Shown piece after piece: positions 50,231-61,306 of a stretch of 64,000 nucleotides of DNA. Positions within the stretch are counted from its first letter, which is position 1. Each line of letters opens with the position of its first letter. The stretch lies in contig BCIC01000002.1 in assembly GCA_001599835.1 (NCBI GenBank), forward strand, positions 85,593 through 149,592, written 5' to 3'. A program made the position numbers and the translations under genes. The stretch comes from Thermoascus crustaceus. Its lineage: Eukaryota > Ascomycota > Eurotiomycetes > Eurotiales > Thermoascaceae. The notes beneath the pieces are model-generated. The model saw only the letters and a program-made list of their open reading frames with translations, did not search any database and was not told the DNA's origin.

Positions 50231-50462
50231 GTTGCTCTGCTCCCTTGATGGTTGATGCTTGTCCGGTGCAAGCTATCGGCCATATTTTTTTCGACGGGGA
50301 TAGCGCTCGGGTAAAATTCCCTCGGCGCGGTGGGTCCTCGGACAAGTTAGGGCAGGTTGTGCCGGGCGGTGAGTCGGTAAGCTCTATACCCCATTTATTC
50401 ATGCCGCCGTGCGGAGAAGCTCCAGCGGAGCTCGAGGACTGTATATCTATCAAGTCATCACC
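50231..50462. promoter_or_regulatory. bidirectional promoter of bfr2 and ind1
   Basis: Only 232 bp separates the two start codons of divergently transcribed genes, so the promoters must overlap. No clear TATA box is visible on either side. Confidence 0.6.
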
Positions 50463-51733
50463 ATGCCTACGCACCGGAGGCTCTTCTCGACGCTCCGGGC
50501 GCTGCAGCATGATAATCCGTTGGTATGTTCACTTTTTCATATCTCCCATAACCAGACAGATCTATGCTAACTAACTAAACCAGGGCCTCCCGCGCTCCGG
50601 CACCCCGCCCCCCTTCCCCCGCCGCCGCGGGCTCCCCGAGAAGCGCAAGATCCGCGATGTGAACAAGGTCGTGGCCGTGTCGTCGGCCAAGGGCGGGGTG
50701 GGGAAGTCGACGATCGCAGGTAATCTTCCTCCATGAACCTTATTGTCGTCCATCTGCATGGGGAGATTAGTATACAGTGCCATACGGAAACAAACCAAAG
50801 AGAGAACAGTGCTGACGAGTGTCTGATGGTATATAGTAAACCTCGCCCTGGCCCTCGCCCGACGCGGCATCCGCACGGGAATCCTCGACACGGACATCTT
50901 CGGGCCCTCGATCCCGACGCTGCTCAATCTGTCTGGGGAGCCGCGGTTGGATGAGAGTGAGTGCTACCACCTATTTAGCTTACCATCCACCTACACCGTT
51001 CCACTCTTTTCTACAGGAATGTATAAAAAACGAACAAGAACTAAGAGATGATTGTCTCGAAGAGAACTGCCTCATCCCACTAACCAACTACGGCCTCAAA
51101 TCCATGTCCATGGGCTACCTCCTCCCACAGCCTCTTCCTGCCGAAGGCTCATCAAATCAACCCATGGATACGACACCGATCTCCTGGCGCGGCCTAATGG
51201 TCACAAAAGCAATGCACCAGCTCCTCCACTCCGTCTCTTGGGGTCCGCTCGATGTCCTCATCCTCGACCTGCCCCCCGGCACGGGCGACGTCCAGTTAAC
51301 CATAACCCAGGAGATCATCCTCGACGGCGCCGTCATCGTCTCCACGCCGCAGGACATCGCGCTGCGCGACGCGGTGCGCGGGGTCGGGCTGTTCCAGCGC
51401 ACGCAGGTCCCCGTGCTCGGGATGGTAAGGAATATGGCTTTTTTCGCGTGTCCGCGGTGCGGGCATCACACGAGGATCTTCTCCCGGGGGGAACACGCCC
51501 ACAACCATGGCAGTGGCCGTGACGATGAGAACTGGGGCGTGCTGGCGGAATGTGCCCGTCTCGGGATCGACTTCCTGGGCGACATCCCGCTGGACGCGCG
51601 GGTGTGCGAGGACGCGGACCGGGGCGTGCCGACCGTCGTGGCGGAGGAGGGTGACGAGGGGAGCGCGAGACGGAATGCGTTTCTCGCGATCGCGGAGAAG
51701 GTCGCAAGGAAGGTGGGGGTGGAGTGGAAGTGA
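50463..51733 (+). CDS. ind1: Ind1/NUBPL-type mitochondrial Fe-S assembly P-loop protein
   Basis: Mitochondrial Mrp/NBP35-family ATPase that delivers 4Fe-4S clusters to respiratory complex I. Exons are 50463-50522, 50584-50719, 50837-50956 and 51063-51733 (introns 61, 117 and 106 nt), giving 328 residues. The N-terminus is basic (MPTHRRLFSTLRALQ), as in mitochondrial presequences. The deviant Walker A is VAVSSAKGGVGKSTIAVNLA (split by intron 2) and the Mrp signature is DVLILDLPPGTGDVQLT. The cluster-bridging CPxC motif is FFACPRCGHHTRIF. The third intron is odd: its strong polypyrimidine acceptor (CTACAG at 51016) would give a stop, and the frame requires GAAG at 51062. A nested (twin) intron could explain this and is discussed in the findings. 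The product continues as NCLIPLTNYGLKSMSMGYLL, as the family expects. Confidence 0.93.
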
Positions 51734-52471
51734 TCCGTTTTTTATTTTATTCATCTACCACCCTTTGGAGTGTGGAGTGGCTGACCATTAATGAGACGGA
51801 CTTGGGGCGTGTATTATTATTATTATTATTATTATCGAGGGTGAACTGAACTGAACCGTAAACTGTATATTATAGCACTTGTATCATGCGGTTGATGAAC
51901 AGGCGTATATATTATTATACATAAGCGGCGCACAGGTGTTTTATTTGGTTTTGCGGGCAACTCTCTTTCATATACAATCACCGCCATCTCTACCTGACAA
52001 AATAATAAATCCCTGCTCGATACTACGGTATAAACCAATACGAACCAATTGAACTGATACATATATTCAAAAAGTGGAAAACCCAAAAATTGCAAAAATT
52101 CGACTTATCCGTAATTGGTATTCGACGAAAGGAGCCTGAGACGCTGGAGTTCAACCAGTCGTACGTACTGGTAAAAGACAGTATATACATCCAAAATATA
52201 CAAGTCTATCAATGACAAAGGAGAAATAAGAGAAAGTCAGATGTGTGTGTATGTATATCAAAGTAAACGCCAGTAGGATACCCAGGGATGCAGTCTATGC
52301 CTGATAACGAGGTGAGCAGTGAAAATTATCGATGCCAAGATCTGTTCGAGGAGAGAAAAAAAAAGACATTAGAGGAAAATTGCCTGTGTTAGGTGAGATG
52401 CGATGCAAATAAATCGAGATTATATAGAGTATTCGTGTCAAATATTATCAACGCAGCCTTATTAACCCTAT
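51734..52471. other. convergent 3' flanks with ATT microsatellite
   Basis: Non-coding, with an (ATT)8 run at about 51812-51835. No gene seen. Confidence 0.65.
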
Positions 52472-55400
52472 CTATGAGGGCGTGATTGGCCGGTCTGGAG
52501 TCGGAGCTGGAGACAGTCCGCTGCGTTTCCCCTCGTCGCCAATCGGGGACACGGTGCCATCAGCACCGTCAACCGAGAGCACGCTGGCCTCCTTGTTGAA
52601 ACCGGGTCCATCGACATCTGGCGATGGGACTCCCCGACCGAACGAGGATACCCCGCTGCTGAGGTTGGATGGGTTCAGACCCAGTCCGATAACACCGGGG
52701 GCACCGACGACCGCCATGGTACTGGCGTGCGGATCGTCTGCCGTCTCCAAGCTTCGAACACTTCGCGACCAGGCGTCTGATAGACCGCTCCCGCTCTCGC
52801 CGATATCAGACGGGAGAGTCAGTTGGGGAGGGGATGCAGTTGCTGATCTTGAGTCGGAGGCTGGGTTATACTGCACTCTCAGGGAGGAGCCCCTGGTGAT
52901 GGGTGGAATGACACCTCGAGCATGCAGGACGGCCGTCGTACTCGCATTTTCCTGCCTGCTGTAAGGACGTGAATCTTCGGAGGCGCTACCAGCCAGAGCG
53001 GACGTCGCGGTCGGAGATACCTGAGGGCCATCCACATGGCCAGGTTGAGGTTCCGGCCGTTGAGGGTCAGACCGCTCGGGGCCAGCCTTGCTGGGAGTAT
53101 CATCGGGGTTCTTGCTTTCAGAAGTGCGTTGAGTTGGGATATCCCCTGCAGCACCGGTGGCCTGTCCGACATCATTGACGATCCGCGTTCTCACGTCCGA
53201 GAACGGCTCAGCGGACATACCTTCGCCGCGGTGCTCCTTGACTTGAGAGTCAGTCTGCGGCCGAGATGTCGCCACGGTGTCCTCGTCCTGTCTCGTATCG
53301 ACAGTGTAACTCCTCGTCTGGTCGTTTTCGTCCGCTTTGATCCGTCTTCCAACAGTCCTCACGTCGTGCTTGCTACCCCAGAAATTCCAGAGCATCAGAC
53401 CGTAACCCTTTCGGGCACGCCTCTCAGCGAACATTCCCTGAGCGGCACGTCTACCTGCTAGTGCGCTTGGAGGCGGCGATTCGCCGTCAAAGCCCTCATA
53501 ACCGCGAGCAAATTCCTTGATGCGCTGCTTCTGGACCCGAAGCTTTTCCTTGGCGAATCTGATATCCCATTCCGCCTTTGCCCCCAGCCACTTCTTCACC
53601 AGGACAGGGTTGATGGCACCCACCTGCGCCGGAGACAGCTGCAAGGCGGGGAGCAAATTGGGCGGGTCCAGGGGATATATTACACCATGGCAGTCGACTC
53701 TCTGCCGGATCATGTGGTTCCGGAACGGAGGCAAAGGATCACCCGCTTTGCCCACAGACAAGACAGTAGCACCATCCGCTCCCGTCTTCTGCGCTGGATC
53801 ATCGGTCGATGGGCCATGACTATCGCTACTGCTGGAAGAGGGATCCTCATCGTCAACAATATCGATCTGAGTGTTCTGTGCGCGAGCCAGAGCCCAGGCC
53901 CCGAACTGCGCGATCGAGCGGAACATGCACTTGGCTGGTCCTGTCCAGCTGAGAGTCGGCGCAACATGGCAGAGATCGTCCCACACCTGAAGTTGGACGT
54001 AGGTCGGACCGTACTTGTTGAGGGTTTCTCGGTTCGGGTCGTGTTCGTCCAGGATGGTATCATTGGGCGGGTAGGCCGGCGGGTCAGCTGCTTTGTGAGC
54101 CACATAGATCTGCTCGTCGCGCAGCAGCTCACCACCACCAGTGAGGATGAGAAGTGGGGGTAATCCACCTAGTGACGGCTGCAGAACCGGAGATACCAGA
54201 GGATGCGACATCAACTGGTTCGTGACGTACATCTGGATCTGGTCCTTTATCTCCACAACGGCTCCATCGATTGCAATCGAGAGACTGTCCGCTGGGCTAG
54301 CCAGAGTCTTCGAGTCGCCTGATGGTTCGAGATGAGCTTGGCTACCCGGATAGGTCCGTGGCGGTGATCCCTGGTGGTCGGCAGAGGGGTCCTTCTCGCG
54401 AATATCGTAGCCTTTCATGGCAATATCGCGCTCCTTCTTCCGGTCTCGCGCGGTCTTGCCTTTCAGAACCTGATCCGCAGCCCCTTGTTTAATAGCGAGG
54501 AGATCGTCCGCGTTCGGGGGTGGCCATGATCGGGATGGTCTCTGCATAAAGCCGTACTGTGGGATATAGTCTTCCGCATCATCTCCAACCACGCTTGGGA
54601 AGGAATGGGTCAGATCAACCCACGGAGATATCAGCACAGCACCGGCAGGTAAAGGCAACCCTCGATCGCGGAGGGTGACGAGCATGCTGTCAACATGTCA
54701 GTGGTGGTCTTTTGTGATAGCACACCGAACTCACGATAGAACCATTCCTCCGCCAGCGGAGTCACCCGCCAGAAGGATTTCACTTGCATCATGTATACTC
54801 AGGAGGTAGAGGTAAGCAGCCAGACAGTCCTGCAGGGCGCACGGGAACGGGAACTGCGGTGCCAAGCGATACTCAGCTGCTAGATATTAGTCGCCGTCAC
54901 CGCGGAAGGTGGGATGGTCAATTCAACTCACTGGATAGGGGATTAGCAACTGGAGACGATCAAGAGACTGGGGGGACTGGAGTGCCTACCGTGCAAAGAT
55001 TCTGGCCTTGAGCTTTCGCGCATGGCGCTGCAGCTGATACCGATGGGTGTCCACGCTTCCAAAATAGTACGCACCCCCATGGACGTAAAGCATGATGCGC
55101 TTGCATCGATCATTGTTGTGCTTCCTGGCGTTGTAATCGCTCCTCACCTCGATCCATTCTCCCTTGAGCTCCCCCGTAGGGCCTCGCCATTGCCACCAAT
55201 TTTTCCCTCCGACGCGTGCCACTCCCCTGGGACCCAGTTGCTCGATGACGGCGTTTGCCGCGGAAGAGAGATACTGTTCGGGCACGACATCCTCGTCGAC
55301 CTTGACCCAGTGCGGCGAGGGAACCCATTGGGCCGTGAAGCTCTGGACATCCTCAACGGTGAAGAAGGAGGCGTAGTGGAGGAACTGGCGGACGACGTGC

Positions 55401-55597
55401 AGACCTTCATGGTAGGAGAGACGGGCGGTGGGCTTCTCACGGTGTTCCTTGCGGTGCACATACTGGATGGCAGTCAGTCTCGATGAACCTTACATAGGTA
55501 CCTACGGTCCGGTGGGTCAGCAGCCTACATGGGAGATGCCCGTTGAGATGACCGTCGGGGTCACCGCGACACCCAGCCCCAGCGCATTCAGGGGCAT
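52472..55597 (-). CDS. hormone-sensitive-lipase-like alpha/beta hydrolase
   Basis: Esterase/lipase of the HSL group. Exons are 55597-55529, 55462-54991, 54876-54735 and 54686-52472, giving 965 residues. The N-terminus MPLNALGLGVAVTPTVISTG is hydrophobic and may anchor in a membrane or lipid droplet. The oxyanion motif is MLYVHGGAYYFGS (HGG at about 151), followed by FAPEYRLAPQFPFP and the nucleophile in LLAGDSAGGG (Ser220). Asp418 (in LLRDEQIYVAHKA) and His468 (WDDLCHVAPT) complete the triad. A long insert (residues 275-370) lies between nucleophile and acid. The C-terminal 400 residues are disordered, Ser/Pro-rich, with an aromatic patch (GYGLMLWNFWGSKHDV). The gap between exons 2 and 3 is a twin intron. 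The introns around it are 66 and 48 nt. Substrate (acyl glycerol or steryl ester) is not decided by sequence. Confidence 0.9.
54877..54990 (-). other. spliceosomal twin intron (stwintron)
   Basis: Between lipase exons 2 and 3. The external donor G (54990) is split from its T (54930) by an internal intron, 54989-54931 (59 nt; donor GTAGGC, branch TTGCTAAT, acceptor ATCCAG). Removing it creates GTGAGTTG, a strong donor for the 55-nt external intron (branch GACTAAT, acceptor TAGCAG). Only this two-step removal restores the frame, giving FAPEYRLAPQ. A single intron from GTAGGC to either acceptor is out of frame. Confidence 0.75.
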
Positions 55598-57230
55598 GTT
55601 GACTGACTAGTCCTGCGGAGAGAGCTAGAGAGCCGTAAAAAAGGCAATAGCCAGAGAAGATGCTCCCGGATAGAGCCCGTCTATCCAGAATGAGAACACG
55701 CGGCTAGTCGAGGTTCGCGTGTTCGACGGAGGTTGGTGGACACATGGAAAGTTCACAGCTGGACAGCGACCGGAACCGGTACAACAAGAAGTTAGGTACC
55801 TAACCAGGTATGTATGTAGGGACCGTACCGTGCACAACAAACGGGATATACTCGAGGATGGCAAGACCTAATGCTCACAGCAAAAGGATGGAAGCTCAGA
55901 CCGGAGCATCCCTCGTGGCGGGAAACACGTCGGGACGCCTCCTGGTGGTGAGCAGCGAGTGCAGGCAAGGGGAGAGCTTCGTGGGTGATGTCATGGGCAA
56001 AAGCTCGAGGTAGCGTGGAGGTACCTCAGGTACCAAGGCACCCATGGATAGCTTGCGGGTACCTCCGGGTACCTCGCGTTCCTAGCCCAGCTACCGGTAG
56101 CCCATCGGGTCGCCGCCGCGTCGGGTACAGCTGTGCTTGGCATCGTCTGCTGCTGAATAAGCACTACGGCCGCGCGTTCCTGCCCGCCGCGCTGCCAAGG
56201 GAGCAATTCCGGCAGGATTCTTGGCTTTTCAGGAATTACCAGAGGACGAGAGCGCCTAGAGAGCTTAAGGCCTTGACTACTGTACACATTTCCTAAGACT
56301 CCCGAACACAGAGAAGCTTTCCAGGGTTATTATTAATCTATGCCGGCTATGCCCAACCCGGCCGCTGGCCTGTCTAGACTCGAGCACGACGACCTCGTGG
56401 CAGGAAGATCCTCATCGCTATCCGGCGGGACCGCCCCTTGACAGGCACGGCAACTGTCAAGGCGTTGATCCAGCTAGCGGCTGCGGGAGAGCAGGCACGG
56501 ACCACATGTTGACCCCGCTGGTCTTCACCGACTCAGGCCAGTTCTGGAGAAGGAATCCACCCGACGATACTATCGTATCTGCTTCCCCCTTCCCAAGACT
56601 GCGCACCCATCTCGGACACCTGCTGGGACGTGTTGGCGGCCGGGACAAGCTTCTCTGTGGAGCGGCCAGCGTGCCCGGTTCCTCACCATGGCCCAAACGG
56701 AGCTTTGCGAGGTGCGCCCAGCACGCGCTAGGCGCCCGTCGCGGACTCCCTGCAGGGGCAGCAGGCGTTCAGAGATGCAGTATTAATACGGCCAAGCAGC
56801 CACCGGCGAGAGCGCATGGCACGATCTGCAGTCCTGAGCAGGAAAAAAAACGTGGTCGAGATGCAGGCAGTTGGCGGTGGTCGATGCGTTGAACATGCGG
56901 TGTCTCGGCCCTCTGCCGGTGGGGACGCGCTGCGCAGCCGCACACTCATCATAGCCATCCGTTTTCGCACGTTTCCTCTCGCCCTTACGTCCAGCACGCC
57001 AATTGCTCGGGCTGTCGGCAACTCCCCCATGGAACCAACATTGCGGCTTCGTCACAATGCTGTCCTTTGTCCGCCGACAGCTCCCATATATATGTAAAAC
57101 GCGACTGATTAGATAGCAAAAAATGGACTGCCGTTCTGCTTCCTGCTGCTGGGTGATGTGTTTTCAGCTTCTTCCCCTCTGCCCAGCCTGCCCCCCGATG
57201 TTGCGTCCGTCGCCGTGGTGAGGATTTGCA
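55598..57230. other. intergenic of 1.6 kb with GGTACC cluster
   Basis: No supported gene. Four GGTACC hexamers occur at 56020, 56029, 56058 and 56068 within 54 bp. The frames here have no recognisable domains. Confidence 0.5.
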
Positions 57231-58403
57231 ATGAACCATAATAACCCTCTGTATGATTCTGACGACTGGCCGCTCCGGAATCCCCAGCGGGAGGGGAGCA
57301 TCTCGACCGCGACCCAAGACTCGGGGTCGAGCATCATCTCGTTGACGCAGTATGCCCCTCCGCTCAGCCCGCCGCTCTCCTCGCCATCGAGCATCCGAAA
57401 GTATTCCTTGTACTCGGTCCCGGAGGAAACTGAGAGAATCGAACTCGCGGCCGCAGTGACCGTGTACGTGGCAAGATCCCGAGAACCACACCGTGTCGAG
57501 CTCGGTTCTGATGTGTGGCTGGTGTGCTGTGCAGATCGCTCGTCAGAAAAGACAGGTTATTCAAGATCCGATACACGTATATCGACGTCTGCAAGGAAAA
57601 CGACGGAAGTCTCCGGTTTCTGGAACTGGGAGGAGGAGGCCAGCAGAGTGGTTTCATCCATACCTGTGAGTCCTCAAGGCCAGCGACGCTGCGAAGTGCA
57701 CTTTTAGCTGAGGTGGGATACCTGCAGTCACCCCGCCCCGAGTGCCTCTACCGCACTTGGAACATCCCAAGCTTTCCGGCGATACATCGTTCCGGATCTC
57801 CTTTCTGGAGGAGCAGGCAGTCCAAACGACACAGACAGCTTTCTCCACGCAGCTTTCCTACACGTTCGAGGAGTGGGGAGGTAGGGACCTAACTTCGAGT
57901 CGTGGGAGGCCAGACGCTGACACACGCTCGCAGACTGTGTTCAATTCCAGGAGTTGCTGCTGGCATCCAAGCTGGTGTTTATCGGGGGCGTCGCTGAAGC
58001 GAAATCCAAGGGGCGTGGGGAAGAATGCATCAGCCAGAACCTGCGCGTCTTTCGAGACCGGCACAACAAGCACTTTATACTCTTCTTCGCCAATTCCCAG
58101 CGAAGGGAGAAGAAACGCTACATTTCCATCCCAGGTGAGTTTACGAGCCTGGCCTTCCAGATGAACCGGGGCTGACTGGGCCAGTCAACTGCATCGAACA
58201 CGTCGACCCGGGAAAGAAGGTGGGACGGCCGGTGTCGCTGCAATTCCTGCCAAACTTTGACACCATCACGCAGATGAAAATGCTCCAGATACGATTTCTT
58301 GACGAGAATGGTATGTTCTGTTCCTCGCGATGCTGGGTTCTGCTACTAATCGCCCGTAGACCGGAAGCGGTTCTGCGACTTGCTAAAAGAACTTAATGGC
58401 TAA
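57231..58403 (+). CDS. conserved fungal protein of unknown function, six exons
   Basis: Exons are 57231-57463, 57535-57665, 57728-57880, 57934-58134, 58185-58310 and 58360-58403. Introns are 71, 62, 53, 50 and 49 nt, all GT-AG, and most have CTRAC/CTAAT branch sites, giving 295 residues. The N-terminal 65 residues are Ser/Pro-rich and probably disordered. The rest alternates strand-like segments (LFKIRYTYIDV; LRFLELG; KLVFIGGVAEAK; LRVFRDRHNKHFILFFAN; KKRYISIPVNCIEHVDPGKK; VSLQFLPNFDTIT; LQIRFLDENDRKRFCDLLKE) and ends in a helix, which looks like a PH-like or RRM-sized fold. I do not recognise a named family. The consistent phase at five junctions makes the gene itself certain enough. Confidence 0.8.
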
Positions 58404-59255
58404 AAGCGCTATTTTTGTGGGTTGGGAACCCGGAGGGAAAAGTCTATGGCTTCTAGGGCGATTTTTTTGATATTGGGTTTGATACCGGATCTATAGCACG
58501 GAGTTTTTTTTTTTTTTTTTTTTTTTTTGGAGACGGATCATGCTTTTATAATAAATACCCCACTTTAGCTATATGATTCATATCTGATGCTGTTTTATGG
58601 CTTTGCCGCGTCAAAACGGTGTGTTTGACCAGTAGGGAAAAGATCCATGACCATACGGTACTCCCCATGTCATATGTCATGTAGCGACGCACAGGGCATG
58701 CCATGCATCCAGGAGCGTATACCAATGGCATTCGCGGCGCAGGCTCGTGATAAGCCCAGACGCTGGCAGATACTGCGAAGAGCATGGGCCCGTCTGGCCA
58801 TGGCCTCCAAGGGGGATGGCAGGCCGAGGCGCCATCCAAGGCCCCGGTCCGCAGAGACTGATGCCGATCGCGGATCCAGGCACGCACGTGGAGCGAAGAA
58901 CTGGTGGACAGAGCCCCGGCTGCATCGCCCGCCCGCTCCCAGATCCCCTGTCGATAGTAGACTTTTGCATGCCCACTTCCAACCGACGATAAATACTTTA
59001 GCTCCAGATGCCCAAAACTCAAATGCAACCCTCACTGGCACATTCCCTCCGCCGGAGAGGGGCTCTCTCTTTCATCTATCACCTCGTGCATCGGTCGAGA
59101 CCCCCGTGCCTTTTTTTGAACGAGCCCATGATCACGTCTGTCTGGACGCCCTCAACGTCGTTTCTATCCGCGATGAATGATTGAGAGACTGCTGCACTGT
59201 CCGTTCCGTTGATACCCACATCTTCCAGAAGAGCAGTACGACCTCCCGTTGCACC
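58404..59255. other. intergenic upstream of the phosphate transporter
   Basis: 3' flank of the unknown gene, the T25 run and the promoter of the transporter. No supported gene, although several frames stay open because of GC content. Confidence 0.55.
58504..58528. repeat. T25 homopolymer
   Basis: Uninterrupted run of 25 T about 100 bp downstream of the stop codon at 58403. Confidence 0.9.
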
Positions 59256-61306
59256 ATGGGGAAGATCCGCAGTCGGTTGTACAAGACCGACCGTGCTCGG
59301 GACTTCGACCACGAGCAGGTGCGTCTACCGATATATATATATACAGTATACCACAAGCTGATGCGTCCCTCGGGAGTAGGATCGCTATGTGCGCATGCGC
59401 CAGATCTACGAGACCATCGATCGACAACCCTACCAATGGATCGTGGTCTTGGTGGCCGGGGTCGGCTTCTTCCTCGATGGCTACACGGTGAGCCCTATCG
59501 ATCTATCTACCATCATGAGAGCACGCACAGAGACTGATTCCCCGTCACCAGCTGTTCGCGAGCAACATCGCCCTCCCGATGATCGCCTATGTCTACTGGA
59601 GAGATGAGGCGACCTCCAAGACCCTCTCCTTAATCAACATCGCAACGTTGACCGGCACGTTTTTCGGCCAGGTACTATTCGGTTTTCTGGCGGACAAGAA
59701 CGGACGCAAACGCATGTATGGAATCGAGCTCACGCTCCTGATCATGTCAACGTTGGGCGTCGTGATGGCGTCGACCGGAGTGCACAACAGTATGAGCATC
59801 TTCGCCTGGTTGATCTGGTGGCGGATCATGGTCGGAATTGGCGTTGGTGCCGATTATCCTCTCAGCGCGGTCATCACTTCTGAGTATGCGATCCCGGTTT
59901 TCACTACTCGGCGTGCGATGGCTAATGAAACACCCAGATTCGCTCCCACGAAGCACAGGGCTCGAATGATGGCCACGGTCTTCTTCATGCAACCACTCGG
60001 GCAAATCGCAGGCAACATCGTCTCACTGGTCACCGTCGCCGCCAGCAGACAGGAAACAGACACAGATCCCACCCGCGCAGTCGACATCATGTGGAGATGG
60101 GTCATTGGCATCGGTGTGGTTCCTGGTGTCGTCGCGCTGCTGTTCCGCGTCGCCATCCCCGAGACGCCCCGCTTCCTCCTCGAGATCGAAGATGACCCCG
60201 TCAAAGCGGAGTTCGACGCAACCACCCTGTTCGGTGAAGAGACGGTGACACAGACCCCGAGCCCGGAACTGGAGCAAGGCAGCAGTTGGAGCGGCCATTT
60301 CCAATTACAGTCCGCGTCTCAGGGTAGCCGTTCGGTCTTTGACGACCCGCCAATGTCACCGGGGCGAACCGAATTCTCCGGCACCCATCCGGCAACGCTC
60401 AACTCGGACTGGCACCTGGCCACGGCGGACATCATCCAGTACTTCTGGACCGAGGGAAACTGGCGCACGCTGGCCGGCACATCCCTCGCCTGGCTTCTCC
60501 TCGACTTCGGCTTCTACGGCATCGGACTGTCGAGTCCGCAGTTCCTCGCCAAAACCTGGGGAACATTGAATATCCAGGGGCAGGCGCCGCCATGGCAAAC
60601 CGACATCAGCCCCGACGCCAGCGTCTACCGGATGTTTATGGACACGTCGATCCACGCGATGGTGATCCTCAACGCGGGTAGCTGCTTGGGCGGTCTCCTG
60701 TTGATCGCGTTCGCGAACAAGCTGAACCGGGTCGACCTGCAGAAGTACGGGTTCCTGGCCCTCGCGGCCCTCTTCATCAGCCTCGGGACCATGTTCGTCA
60801 CCGTGCACAAGGAGGGTCCGGTCGCCGTGGTGCTGTACATCATCGGCCAGACGCTGTTCAACTTTGGTATGTCTCCGCCTTGTATATCTTTTTTTTTTAT
60901 CATTGTACATATACTGACCGCTGCAGGCCCCAACGGAACCACCTACATCATCCCCGCCGAGGTCTTCCCCACCCGCTACCGCGGCACCTGCCACGGCATC
61001 AGCGCCGGTGCGGGCAAGATCGGGTCGATCCTGGTGCAGGTCTTCTCGGCGTACTACAAGTTCGCGGTGCTGCCGGGCGACGTGCAGACGGCGCGGCACG
61101 GCTGGGTGCTGATCGTCTTCAGCGGGTGCATGATCCTGGGGGCGGTGGTGACGCACTTCTGGATCCCATCTGTCCAGCGTGCGGAGAGCGGCAAGAGCAA
61201 GTTCTGGGGCGGCAAGACGCAGACGCTGGAGACGCTGGCGCTGGGGAGGATGGGGGTGAGGAGTCGATATGCGGTGCGGACGCGGTCGTTTTTGGGGTTG
61301 GTTTAG
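59256..61306 (+). CDS. Pho84-type MFS phosphate transporter
   Basis: Proton-coupled inorganic phosphate importer of the plasma membrane. Exons are 59256-59318, 59380-59487, 59552-59883, 59938-60866 and 60927-61306 (introns 61, 64, 54 and 60 nt), giving 603 residues. Twelve membrane segments are predicted by eye. Family marks are VVLVAGVGFFLDGYTLFASN in TM1 (split by intron 2), the MFS loop GFLADKNGRKRMYG, GIGVGADYPLSAVITSE in TM4 (the Pho84 GxGxDYPLS motif), AIPETPRFLLE after TM6 and the C-terminal-half IIPAEVFPTRYRGTCHGISAGAGKIG. The central loop is long and Ser/Pro-rich. Repression by phosphate is usual for the family, but I did not identify a Pho4-type site with confidence. Exact orthology to pho84 versus a paralogue is undecided. 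Confidence 0.93.

Noticed and set aside
48743..50248. Ser-rich open frame of about 500 codons on the plus strand, opposite bfr2
   Set aside because: The poly-Ser run mirrors Asp/Glu codons of the acidic block in bfr2. It crosses bfr2 introns and has no domain.
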